Shown: piece by piece, positions 27,086 to 34,964 of the stretch
Position numbering within the stretch: position 1 is the first letter of the stretch
Layout of the letters: every line of letters starts with the position of its first letter
Source: Vreelandella malpeensis
GTDB taxonomy: Bacteria; Pseudomonadota; Gammaproteobacteria; Pseudomonadales; Halomonadaceae
Direction of reading: 5' to 3'
Length of the DNA: 64,000 bases
Assembly (NCBI RefSeq): GCF_020622355.1
Contig: NZ_WHVL01000001.1
Coordinates: 744,001-808,000, forward strand
Program-made: the position numbers and the translations under genes
The notes under the pieces: model-generated
Seen by the model: only the letters and a program-made list of their open reading frames with translations
Database searches by the model: none
What the model was told of the DNA's origin: nothing

Positions 27086-28054
27086 ATGACGCAACCGCTT
27101 CGCGACCAGCTTTACCACGCGCTCAAGAAAAGCATTCACGATCAATGCCTCGAAGAAGGTCTGGTACTGCTGGAGGGCCATATCGCGATGCTGTTCGGTA
27201 TCAGCCGCTCGCCGGTGCGCCAGACGTTGAGCCGCCTGTGCGAGGAGCGCCTGATCTGCCGTTTCGAAGGGCGCGGCTACCTGGTGGGCGCCTCGCCCGT
27301 CGAGCCGGTGCGGCGCACGCTCTCGGCCGCCGACGTCCAGCCGCCGGGCCACCAGGCCCCGAAAGTCGATCGCACCCTCGCCTGGCGAGCGCATCTCGAT
27401 GGCGTCGAGCATGCGATCGTCCTGTGCTCGATCAAGGGCGCGTTCGAGCTCAACGAGGTTCAACTGGCCAGGTCACTGAGCGTCAGCCGCACGGTGACCC
27501 ACCCACTGCTGTTTCATCTGCACTCTCTGGGTCTGGTCGAGAAGATCAAATACAACAGCTGGCGCGTCGTGCCGCTCGATGACCAGCGCCTGCACAACCT
27601 CTATGCAGCGCGACGCCAGCTCGAGCCCTACATGATCGCCCAGGCGGCGCGCCAGCTGCCCCGAGACGCCGTAGACACCTGCATCGCACGGCTCGAGCGC
27701 GCCGCCGGTAATTACCCTCATCTCACCGGTGCCCTGCTCGACGAGCTGGAAAACGACCTTCACCACACCGCCGTCAGTTGGGGCGCTAACGCGGAGATCA
27801 TGAACATGCTGCGCCGCACCCATCCGATTCTGCTGATCAGCAAGCATCTGCTGGGCCGCGTTCTTAAGCTCCCCGATCAAGATCCTTTTTTCGAGGAGCA
27901 CCTTCGGGTATTCGAAAGCCTGCGCCGAGAGGCCCCCGACCAGGCGCGCAAGGCGCTGACCTCGCACCTCGAGCACTCGGAGTCCAAGGTACTCGAGCGT
28001 TTGATCAATTTCCGTGAATCGGGCGATATCGATATCCCCGCCTACCTTCGATGA
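27086..28054 (+). CDS. GntR-family regulator with two winged helices and an FCD domain
   Basis: This 322-residue regulator is unusual. Residues about 5-68 form a first GntR-like winged helix (LRDQLYHALKKSIHD...IAMLFGISRSPVRQTLSRL). Residues about 106-163 form a second helix-turn-helix (VQLARSLSVSRTVTHPLLFHLHSLGLVEK), and an FCD ligand domain follows from about 170 to 310. Standard FadR-type members have only one winged helix. It lies 27 bases after the dehydratase gene in the same operon, so it probably regulates this locus through a sugar-acid effector. The ribosome site is weak (GGA), so expression may be low or coupled. Confidence 0.75.
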   Translation: MTQPLRDQLYHALKKSIHDQCLEEGLVLLEGHIAMLFGISRSPVRQTLSRLCEERLICRFEGRGYLVGASPVEPVRRTLSAADVQPPGHQAPKVDRTLAWRAHLDGVEHAIVLCSIKGAFELNEVQLARSLSVSRTVTHPLLFHLHSLGLVEKIKYNSWRVVPLDDQRLHNLYAARRQLEPYMIAQAARQLPRDAVDTCIARLERAAGNYPHLTGALLDELENDLHHTAVSWGANAEIMNMLRRTHPILLISKHLLGRVLKLPDQDPFFEEHLRVFESLRREAPDQARKALTSHLEHSESKVLERLINFRESGDIDIPAYLR

Positions 28055-28094
28055 GATCGGGCGAACCGCCGGGCCGCCCCCCGCGAAAGGAGAA

Positions 28095-28102
28095 AACAAC
28101 AA
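28095..28102 (+). promoter_or_regulatory. AACAACAA overlapping the start of the 28102 gene
   Basis: AACAACAA fills the spacer between AAAGGAG and the ATG, its last A being the first base of the start codon. This is exactly where Hfq/Crc binding blocks translation initiation in Pseudomonas targets. Confidence 0.55.
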
Positions 28103-29004
28103 TGACGACACCGCGCAGGATCGGCTTCATCGGTACCGGCCTCATGGGCGCCCCCATGGCGGGGCGCCTGGCAGAGGCCGGCCACCGAGTCAGCGCCTGG
28201 AATCGAACGTCAGACAAAGCCGAAAGGCTCGCGCCGCTGGGGGTGAGTATCGAAAAAACCCCGCAGGCCGCCGTGGCCCAGTGCGAAATCGTGATCGTCA
28301 TGCTCAGCTCGGGGCCGGTCTGCGATGCGCTTCTGCTGGAGAACAGCCTGCTCGACGCCATGGCGCGTGAGTCCACGCTGATCGTGATGAGTTCGATACC
28401 GGTCGAGACCGCCCAGCGTCAGGCCGATGAAGCGGCCAGGCGAGGCATTCGCTACCTGGACGCGCCGGTGTCCGGCGGCGAGCAGGGCGCGATCGACGGT
28501 ACGCTTGCGATCATGGCCGGCGGGGACGCCGCGCATTTCGACGCGGTGGCGCCGGTGCTGCGCGTGCTGGGTCGGCCGACACACATCGGCCCGGCCGGCA
28601 GCGGCGAGCTTGCCAAGCTCGCCAATCAGATGATCGTGGCCAATACCATCGCCACCGTGGCGGAAGCCATTCTGCTCGCCGAGCGCGGCGGCGCCGACCC
28701 CAAACGCATGCTCGAAGCGCTTCAAGGCGGCTTCGCCGATTCGACCGTTCTGCGTCTTCACGGTCAGCGCATGGTGGCTGAGAACTTCACTCCCGGCGGG
28801 CCGGCCAAGTGGCAATTGAAGGATACCCAGACCGCCATGGCGCTTGCCCGAACGCTCGAGCTTTCACTTCCGGTCTCCTCACTGGTCGACTCGCTTTTCG
28901 AAGAGTTGGTGGAGAGCGGCGGTGGCGACCTGGATCATAGCGCTCTCATCCAGCAGCTTCGTCGCCATAATAGTCGCCATCACGAAGAGCAACAGAACGC
29001 CTGA
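28102..29004 (+). CDS. 3-hydroxyisobutyrate dehydrogenase family reductase (GarR-like)
   Basis: This 300-residue NAD(P)-dependent dehydrogenase has the N-terminal IGFIGTGLMGAPMAGRLAEAGH cofactor motif, the substrate motif DAPVSGGEQGAIDGTLAIMAGG, and the catalytic lysine in GSGELAKLANQMIVAN. The family includes tartronate semialdehyde reductase and glyoxylate reductase; either role would follow an aldolase. The ATG at 28102 has AAAGGAG 9 nt upstream; an earlier in-frame start at 28051 lies inside the GntR gene. It is followed by an Ldh-family gene after 32 bases. Confidence 0.85.
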   Translation: MTTPRRIGFIGTGLMGAPMAGRLAEAGHRVSAWNRTSDKAERLAPLGVSIEKTPQAAVAQCEIVIVMLSSGPVCDALLLENSLLDAMARESTLIVMSSIPVETAQRQADEAARRGIRYLDAPVSGGEQGAIDGTLAIMAGGDAAHFDAVAPVLRVLGRPTHIGPAGSGELAKLANQMIVANTIATVAEAILLAERGGADPKRMLEALQGGFADSTVLRLHGQRMVAENFTPGGPAKWQLKDTQTAMALARTLELSLPVSSLVDSLFEELVESGGGDLDHSALIQQLRRHNSRHHEEQQNA

Positions 29005-29036
29005 ACACGCACTCAAAAATACGGAGAACAACGACA

Positions 29037-30104
29037 ATGACCGATACCTTTGAAGCGAACGCCATCACCCGGTTCAGCACTCGCCTGCTCGAGGCGGCGG
29101 GCCTTGATAGCGACAAGGCGCGCACCGTGGCCGAAGTGCTCGTCGAAGGCGACCTGATGGGCCATACCACCCACGGTTTGCAGCTTCTCGCGCCTTATCT
29201 CGGTGAGCTTCAGGCCGGGCGCATGTGCGCGACCGGTGAGGTCGAGGTGGTCGCCGAGCGCGCGGCGGTGCAAACCTGGGACGGGCGCTACCTGCCCGGT
29301 CCTTGGTTGATCGTCGAGGCGATGAACGCGGCTACCACCATGGCGAGAAACTGCGGTACGGGCACGGTAGTGATTCGCCGCTCCCACCATATCGCCTGCC
29401 TGGCCGCCTACCTGAAACGCGCCACGGACCAGGACCTGGTGGTGGTCATCGAGTCCTCGGACCCGGCCACCGCGTCGGTCTCGCCCCACGGCGGACTTCG
29501 CGCCACCCACACCCCCAACCCGATTGCCGTGGGCTACCCGACCCACTCCGGGCCGGTGCTGCTCGACGTCAGCACGTCGATCACCACCAACGGCATGGCC
29601 GGGCGGCTCAACAAGCAGCAAGGGCGTTTTCCTCATTCCTGGCTCAAGGACGCCCAGGGCCACGCCACCGACGATCCGGGCGCGCTGTTTCAGGAGCCCA
29701 AGGGCAGCATCATGCCGATCGGCGGGCTGGATCACGGCCATAAGGGTTACGCGCTGGGTCTCATGGTCGAAGCGCTGACCTCGGGGCTTGGCGGGTTCGG
29801 GCGCGTACAGGCGCCTACCCAATGGGGCGCGGCCGTGATGGTACAGATCATCGACCCAGCCGCCTTCGGCGGGCTCGACGCCTTCAAGCAGGAGACCGGC
29901 GCGCTGGTCGACGCCTGCCGCACCAATCCGGTGGCGGAAGGCTGCTCGGCGGTGCGCACCCCCGGCGAGCGCGGCCTGGCACTGCACGAGCGCTACTCGC
30001 GTGACGGCGTGCCGCTCCCCGACGGCGTGCCCCAGGCGCTGCAGGAGTGGGCCGAGCGGCTGGACGTGCCCTTTCCCGCTGCCAGGGCGTCGAATCCACG
30101 CTGA
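29037..30104 (+). CDS. Ldh family (malate/L-lactate-type) NAD(P)-dependent oxidoreductase
   Basis: This 355-residue enzyme belongs to the type 2 malate/L-lactate dehydrogenase family (ureidoglycolate, sulfolactate, 2,3-diketo-L-gulonate and similar 2-keto acids). Signatures are HTTHGLQLLAPYL, TGTVVIRRSHHIACLAAYL, THTPNPIAVGYPTHSGPVLLD and PIGGLDHGHKGYALGLMVEAL. It reduces a 2-keto acid or oxidises a hydroxyacid in the cytoplasm. GGAG lies upstream, with an AACAACGACA spacer. It shares the operon with two 3-hydroxyisobutyrate-dehydrogenase-family genes. Confidence 0.82.
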   Translation: MTDTFEANAITRFSTRLLEAAGLDSDKARTVAEVLVEGDLMGHTTHGLQLLAPYLGELQAGRMCATGEVEVVAERAAVQTWDGRYLPGPWLIVEAMNAATTMARNCGTGTVVIRRSHHIACLAAYLKRATDQDLVVVIESSDPATASVSPHGGLRATHTPNPIAVGYPTHSGPVLLDVSTSITTNGMAGRLNKQQGRFPHSWLKDAQGHATDDPGALFQEPKGSIMPIGGLDHGHKGYALGLMVEALTSGLGGFGRVQAPTQWGAAVMVQIIDPAAFGGLDAFKQETGALVDACRTNPVAEGCSAVRTPGERGLALHERYSRDGVPLPDGVPQALQEWAERLDVPFPAARASNPR

Positions 30105-30115
30105 TCTGGCGGCCC

Positions 30116-30156
30116 AACAACAACAACAACAATACCAATAACACCAATAACAACAA
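30116..30156 (+). promoter_or_regulatory. CAA-repeat leader tract with several AAYAAYAA motifs
   Basis: From 30116 the tract reads AACAACAACAACAACAAT, then ACCAATAACACCAATAACAACAACG. It is essentially G-free and unstructured, and contains overlapping AACAACAA copies 21-60 bases before the 30178 start. This is the clearest example of the CAA-rich leaders in this window. Confidence 0.65.
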
Positions 30157-30177
30157 CGTTTTCCACGAGGAACCACC

Positions 30178-31056
30178 ATGAAACAGGAACGCATCGGCTT
30201 TATCGGACTGGGCCTGATGGGCAAGGAGATGGCTCGTCATCTGTTGCACAAGGGATATCCGCTCACGGTCATGGCGCACCGCCGCCGTGAGCCCCTCGAA
30301 GCGCTATGTCGCGACGGCGCCCAGGAAGCGAAAACGCCGGCCGACATGGCCGCTCAGAGCGATATCGTATTCATCTGCGTCAAGACCTCCGAGCAGGTGA
30401 GCGATATCATCAAGCGCCAGGATGGCCTGCTGGCCGGCGCGCGCCCGGGGCTCGTCATCGTCGACTGCTCGACGGCACGCCCGGACATCACCGAGCAGCT
30501 CGCCGCTGCCTTGGCGCCCCAGGGTGTCACGCTGATCGATGCGCCGCTGGCGCGAACGCCCAGAGAGGCACGTGAAGGACGGCTCAACGTGATGATCGGT
30601 GGGGAAAACGATGTCGTTACCCGACTCACGCCGATCATCCACAGCTTTGCCGAGAACGTGTTTCACGTCGGCCCTACCGGCTCGGCCCACAAGCTCAAGT
30701 TGATCAACAACTTCCTTTCGCTCGGGGCGGCGGCGCTGGCTGCCGAAGCGGCCAGCATGGCCGCGACGCTGGACGTCTCCCAGCAGAAGCTGCTGGATAT
30801 TTGCTCCCAGGGTGGCGCCAACAGCGCCATGCTCGCCCCGGTCATGGAGTGGGTACTCGAGCGCGAATGCACGAAGCTCAAGTTCAGCCTCGGCAACGCC
30901 GAGAAGGACATGAACTATCTGACCGAGACCCTGGCCACCTATCAGGCGCGCTCGGCGATGCTGCCACCGCTGTGCGCATTTCTCACCCGCGCGAAAGAGG
31001 ACCAGGGAGACGAGAGTTTCGTTCCCACCGCCTACGACAGCTGCGTGCAAAAATGA
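30178..31056 (+). CDS. Second 3-hydroxyisobutyrate dehydrogenase family reductase
   Basis: This 292-residue dehydrogenase has IGFIGLGLMGKEMARHLLHKGY at the N-terminus, DAPLARTPREAREGRLNVMIGG and the catalytic lysine segment GSAHKLKLINNFLSLG. The substrate loop (APLARTPREA rather than APVSGGEQGA) differs from the paralogue at 28102, so the substrate probably differs too. GAGG is 7 nt before the ATG, and a long CAA-rich leader precedes it. It ends 18 bases from the convergent AraA-type gene with no visible terminator. Confidence 0.83.
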   Translation: MKQERIGFIGLGLMGKEMARHLLHKGYPLTVMAHRRREPLEALCRDGAQEAKTPADMAAQSDIVFICVKTSEQVSDIIKRQDGLLAGARPGLVIVDCSTARPDITEQLAAALAPQGVTLIDAPLARTPREAREGRLNVMIGGENDVVTRLTPIIHSFAENVFHVGPTGSAHKLKLINNFLSLGAAALAAEAASMAATLDVSQQKLLDICSQGGANSAMLAPVMEWVLERECTKLKFSLGNAEKDMNYLTETLATYQARSAMLPPLCAFLTRAKEDQGDESFVPTAYDSCVQK

Positions 31057-31074
31057 GCCGCCGGTGGCGTCTGG

Positions 31075-32001
31075 CTACTCGATGAACGCCTCGGTCATCT
31101 CGCGGTAGCCGTACAGGAACGCATCGGCCACATGGCGCAGCGGGGCAATATCGACCTCGCTGCGTTCGGTCTCGATCAGCTCGGCGAAGTGGCGATACAG
31201 GCCGCGATACTCCTGCTCCTTCTCGCCCAGCACCATCTCGCCGTCGATCGCAAGCCGACAGCCGCCTTGGGTCAAGCTCAGAGAGTGGCCATCGCTTTCG
31301 ACGTGAATGTCCCAGGTCTGCGCGCCGGTCTGGCGAAAGTCGAAGTCGGCGGCGATCGCGCCCCCTTGGGTATCGACGAAGTCAAGCTTCGCCGCGATGG
31401 GCGCCTGCACGTTCTCGGGTACCCACAGCCGGGCGTGGCGCAAAAAAAACGGCGCGGGCAGTATCGCCGTGGCAATCGAAAGCGCGTTGATGCCCGGGTC
31501 GAAAACGCCCATGCCGCCGGGCTGCCAAATCCATGCCTGCCCCGGGTGCCAGACGCGTACGTCCTCTTTCCACTCGATATGAACCCGGTCGATACGACGG
31601 TTCGCAAGCCAGGCCTTCGCCCGCGCCACTCCCGGCGCGAAACGAGAGTGCCAGGCGGCGAACAGGCTCACCCGCTGATGGCGCGCCAGCTCGGTCAACG
31701 CTTCCACTTCGCTCAAGGTCGCGCCCGGGGGCTTTTCCAGCAGCACGTGACGCCCCCGCAAGAGCGCGGCCCGCGCCGTCTCGAAGCGCAGCGCGCTAGG
31801 CGTGCAGATCGATACCGCCTCGATGTCCGGATGGGCGTCGAGCATCGCGTCCATGTCGTGAAAGCCGGGCACGCCGTCAAGCGACGCGTAGGGGTCCGCG
31901 GTGGCAGCCAGTTGCAAGGCCGGCGTTTGCCGGAGGGCCGGCAGGTGCTGGTCGCGAACGATCTTGCCGGCGCCGATCAGGCCGAGCTTGAACCTGGACA
32001 T
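31075..32001 (-). CDS. araA: L-arabinose/D-galactose 1-dehydrogenase (AraA type, Gfo/Idh/MocA)
   Basis: This 308-residue NAD(P)-dependent sugar dehydrogenase oxidises an aldose to its lactone. It matches Azospirillum L-arabinose 1-dehydrogenase closely: LGLIGAGKIVRDQHLPAL at the N-terminus, EKPPGATLSEVEAL near residue 93, then WHPGQAWIWQPGGMGVFDPGINALSIATAILP. The ATG at 32001 has AAAGGAGG 7 nt upstream. It is third in the operon xylD-gntR-araA, 20 kb from the araFGH operon, so D-xylose or D-galactose could also be a substrate. The symbol follows the oxidative pathway, not the isomerase AraA. Confidence 0.83.
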   Translation of the reverse strand: MSRFKLGLIGAGKIVRDQHLPALRQTPALQLAATADPYASLDGVPGFHDMDAMLDAHPDIEAVSICTPSALRFETARAALLRGRHVLLEKPPGATLSEVEALTELARHQRVSLFAAWHSRFAPGVARAKAWLANRRIDRVHIEWKEDVRVWHPGQAWIWQPGGMGVFDPGINALSIATAILPAPFFLRHARLWVPENVQAPIAAKLDFVDTQGGAIAADFDFRQTGAQTWDIHVESDGHSLSLTQGGCRLAIDGEMVLGEKEQEYRGLYRHFAELIETERSEVDIAPLRHVADAFLYGYREMTEAFIE

Positions 32002-32044
32002 TCGCTTGCCTCCTTTCCCTTGCAGATTGGATCGAAACCGGCGC

Positions 32045-32842
32045 TTACTCGTCGAAAGCGGCCGGCGGTGATGTCGGAAGCTCGACGCTTCGCCCCAGCG
32101 AAGTAGCACTATGCTCGAGCCCCAGCGCGGCGCCGGTTCCTGCCAGTACGGCTTCAGCCGCCTGAAAGGCCTCTCGAGGACGACGCAGACGAATGCTATC
32201 CATGAGCGCGCGGTGGCGCTCGAGGCTCTCTTCGGGATCCATGGCACACTGGTTCGACATCGACACCAGCATGAAGATGGAGGGGCGCAGAATGTGCGAA
32301 AGCTGGGCCCACACGATGTTGTGCGTTGCCTTGAAGATCGCTTCGTGAAAGGCGATATCACATTCGCTGTGAAGCCGGCGCTCGTCTGCACCGGCGGCGT
32401 TTCTCAGGTTCTGCCCCATACCGTCGAAGGCTTCCTCGATCGCGAGCAGGTCGCGCGCCGTGGCGCGTTTGGCCGCGGTCATCGCAACGTAAGGCTCGAC
32501 ATCCAGTCGAAAGGCGAGAATCTCCTTGAGGATGAGAGGATTGGGCGGCGCATATCGCGTCAGCCACTCGGTGACCTGGGGGTCGAGAATGCGCCATTCG
32601 GCGTACTCGCGCACTCGAGAGCCGTGCCCCGATATACGCTCGAGAATGCCTGCATTCACCAGCTGAAGCAGGTCGCTGCGCACCGCCGAGCGGTTGATCG
32701 CGAAGCGCTCGCAGAGATCGATTTCACGAGGCACCAGGTCGCCTGGGCGGTAGCGCCCGCCGAAGATATCCTTGACGAGGTACTCGTCGATACGCTCGCG
32801 GGGCGCGGCTTTACTGGACACGGTTTTTTTGGACACTGGCAC
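32045..32842 (-). CDS. FadR-type GntR regulator (FCD domain)
   Basis: This 265-residue regulator has a single winged helix at about residues 15-80 (EYLVKDIFGGRYRPGDLVPREIDLCERFAINRSAVRSDLLQLVNAGILERISGHGSRV) and an FCD effector domain with metal-ligand-like residues (DIAFHEAIFKATHN). It lies between xylD and araA in the same operon and is a candidate repressor of xylose/galactose oxidation genes, with a palindrome overlapping its own translation start region (32844-32858). The start is uncertain: three in-frame GTG codons lie within the first eight codons. Confidence 0.8.
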   Translation of the reverse strand: MPVSKKTVSSKAAPRERIDEYLVKDIFGGRYRPGDLVPREIDLCERFAINRSAVRSDLLQLVNAGILERISGHGSRVREYAEWRILDPQVTEWLTRYAPPNPLILKEILAFRLDVEPYVAMTAAKRATARDLLAIEEAFDGMGQNLRNAAGADERRLHSECDIAFHEAIFKATHNIVWAQLSHILRPSIFMLVSMSNQCAMDPEESLERHRALMDSIRLRRPREAFQAAEAVLAGTGAALGLEHSATSLGRSVELPTSPPAAFDE

Positions 32843-32843
32843 T

Positions 32844-32858
32844 AAACAGACCCTGTTT
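32844..32858. promoter_or_regulatory. Palindrome AAACAG-ACC-CTGTTT at the GntR gene start
   Basis: A perfect 6-bp inverted repeat with a 3-bp centre lies immediately upstream of the GntR start codon, inside the operon. It may be an internal operator or simply a small hairpin affecting translation. Confidence 0.4.
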
Positions 32859-32903
32859 CATTGATCGCTCATCATAGCGCACTTGGCCAGACGCCCGCTT
32901 CGC

Positions 32904-34706
32904 TCAGTGGTTGTCACGCGGAGTGTGCCTGCGTGCCACATCCCGGTAATTGGTCGCAGGCGCAAGCGTCATGCCGCGATCGAGCGGCTCCACCAGCGTG
33001 CGCTGAATCTCCTGCCAAGGCGTTTGATGGCCGGGATAGCGATATCCGCCCTGGCTTGCCAGTCGCGCCCTGCGCGCATCAAGCTCGGCGCTATCGATCA
33101 AAAGCTGCACCAGTCCTTTTCGAAGGTCCACTCTCAGTTGGTCGCCGTCTTCGAGTAGCGCCAGGCCACCGCCGGTGGCCGCCTCCGGTGAGGCGTTGAG
33201 GATGGAAGGCGACCCGGACGTGCCGGATTGACGCCCATCGCCCAGACAGGGCAGCGATTCGATGCCCTGCTTAATGAGTGCCGCCGGCGGCTGCATGTTG
33301 ACCACTTCGGCGCCGCCGGGGTGCCCCACTGGCCCGGCGCCGCGCATCACCAGAATGGTGCGCGCATCGACCCCAAGCGCGGGATCCTCGATACGCGCGT
33401 GATAGTCCTCCGAGCCGTCGAAGACCACCACCCTCCCCTCGAAGGCTTCCGGATCGTCTGGATCGCTGAGAAAGCGCTTTCGAAAATCCCGGGAAATCAC
33501 GCTGGTCTTCATCAGCGCCGAGTCGAACAGGTTGCCCTTCAAGTTGAGAAATCCGGCGTGGGCTACCAGCGGGTCGGCGTAGCGATGAATGACCTCTTCG
33601 TCCTCGATGGTGACGCCTTCGAGCGTCTCGCCCAGCGTATGCCCACTCACCGTGGGTACCTCGGTATGGAGTCTTCCTGCATCGCGCAGCTCACTAAGCA
33701 CCGCGGGTACACCGCCGGCGCGATAGAACTCTTCACACAAGAAAGCGCCGGCGGGCATCACGTTGGCCAGTAGCGGAATCTCGTGACCCAGCCGCTGCCA
33801 GTCGTCGTTGTCGAGCTCGACCCCGGCGTGGCGGGCGATGGCATTGACGTGAATCGGCGCGTTGGACGAGCCGCCCAACGCCGAGCAGGCAACGACCGCG
33901 TTCTCGAAGGCCGGGCGGGTCAGGATATCCAGCGGGCGCAGATCTTCCCAGACCATATCGACGATGCGTTCGCCGGTCGCGTAAGCCACCATCGCACGCT
34001 CCTTGTAAGGCGCGGGAATCACCGAGGAGCCCGGCAGGCTCATGCCCAGCACTTCCGCCATCGCGTTCATGGTCGAGGCGGTACCCATGGTGTTGCAGTG
34101 GCCGATCGACGGCGCCGAGTCGCTCGCGCGCGATAGAAACTCCGGGTAGTCGATGTCGCCGGCGGCCAGGCGCTTGCGCAGCTCCCAGATGATCGTGCCC
34201 GAGCCGACCCGTTCGCGCCCCCGCCAGCCGTTGAGCATCGGCCCGCCGGAGAGCACGATGGCGGGAATATTGACCGTTGCTGCGGCCATCAGCGCCGCCG
34301 GCGTGGTCTTGTCGCAACCGGTGGTCAGCACCACGCCATCCAGCGGATAGCCGTGGAGCACCTCGACAATGCCCAAGTAGGCGAGATTGCGATCCAGCGC
34401 CGCTGTGGGCCGGCGCACGTTTTCGTGGATGGGGTGCATGGGAAACTCGAACGGCACCCCGCCGCTTGCACGGATGCCCTCCTTGACGCGCTGGACCAGC
34501 TCGATGTGGTGGCGGTTACAGGGCGTCAGGTCCGAGCCGGACTGGCAAATACCGATGATGGGTTTGCCGCCGACGAGCTCCTCGAGGGTGATGCCATAGT
34601 TGAGAAAGCGCTCGATGCACAGCGCCGTGGTGCCGGGATGGTCGGGGTTGTCGAACCAGTAGCGTGAGCGTAGCTGCTCCGGAGCAAGGCGATGAGCGTT
34701 GACCAT
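32904..34706 (-). CDS. xylD: D-xylonate dehydratase (IlvD/Edd family)
   Basis: This 600-residue Fe-S enzyme dehydrates D-xylonate to 2-keto-3-deoxy-D-xylonate. It closely follows Caulobacter Xyl[29 protein letters not shown] at the start, [23 protein letters not shown], and a HNH-type C-terminus (RRHTPRDNH). Cluster cysteines are C54, C131 and C204. The ATG at 34706 is chosen because the upstream frame to 34853 crosses a palindromic operator and the natural N-terminus begins here. It is first in the operon with gntR and araA, divergent from a TRAP transporter. Confidence 0.88.
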   Translation of the reverse strand: MVNAHRLAPEQLRSRYWFDNPDHPGTTALCIERFLNYGITLEELVGGKPIIGICQSGSDLTPCNRHHIELVQRVKEGIRASGGVPFEFPMHPIHENVRRPTAALDRNLAYLGIVEVLHGYPLDGVVLTTGCDKTTPAALMAAATVNIPAIVLSGGPMLNGWRGRERVGSGTIIWELRKRLAAGDIDYPEFLSRASDSAPSIGHCNTMGTASTMNAMAEVLGMSLPGSSVIPAPYKERAMVAYATGERIVDMVWEDLRPLDILTRPAFENAVVACSALGGSSNAPIHVNAIARHAGVELDNDDWQRLGHEIPLLANVMPAGAFLCEEFYRAGGVPAVLSELRDAGRLHTEVPTVSGHTLGETLEGVTIEDEEVIHRYADPLVAHAGFLNLKGNLFDSALMKTSVISRDFRKRFLSDPDDPEAFEGRVVVFDGSEDYHARIEDPALGVDARTILVMRGAGPVGHPGGAEVVNMQPPAALIKQGIESLPCLGDGRQSGTSGSPSILNASPEAATGGGLALLEDGDQLRVDLRKGLVQLLIDSAELDARRARLASQGGYRYPGHQTPWQEIQRTLVEPLDRGMTLAPATNYRDVARRHTPRDNH

Positions 34707-34792
34707 GGCGACATTCCACGTTGAATGAACAAGGACGAAATCTTGCACCGACGGTACGCCCCCTCGAGGATCTCGTCGATACATACAAAAGT

Positions 34793-34807
34793 CTATGTTG
34801 AACATAG
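34793..34807. promoter_or_regulatory. Perfect palindrome CTATGTT-G-AACATAG between xylD and dctP
   Basis: A 15-bp palindrome lies midway in the divergent region between xylD (start 34706) and the TRAP operon (start 34965). It resembles TATGT-N3-ACATA at 17980-17992 and is a good operator candidate for the GntR regulator in this operon. Confidence 0.6.
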
Positions 34808-34874
34808 TGGCGAAAAGTAAGACATTCCTTGCAGGCGCGATCACTCGCTGCAAACCGAGTCATCGCTGGCTTAC

Positions 34875-34882
34875 AACAACAA
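34875..34882 (+). promoter_or_regulatory. AACAACAA in the TRAP (34965) leader
   Basis: The plus strand reads TTACAACAACAACATCAACC at 34871-34890, about 85 bases before the dctP start. It is an exact AAYAAYAA match but far from the ribosome site, so its effect is less certain than at the nearer sites. Confidence 0.4.
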
Positions 34883-34964
34883 CATCAACCACGCAGCCAC
34901 TCGTCGACAGGTTTGCCTCAGGCAGTGACCTCAGACGATGGCGGTGGGCAAGGAGCAACGCACT

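Noticed and set aside
25979..27463. A 494-codon minus-strand frame
   Set aside because: It is antisense to the UxaA-family and GntR genes, whose protein families are clear; its own product matches nothing recognisable.
25529..30104. Sulfolactate degradation (SuyAB/ComC with a TTT transporter) as the function of this locus
   Set aside because: SuyA and SuyB are separate proteins, whereas the dehydratase here is a fused SAF-UxaA protein, and the aldolase and HIBDH-family genes fit sugar acids better. Kept only as an alternative.
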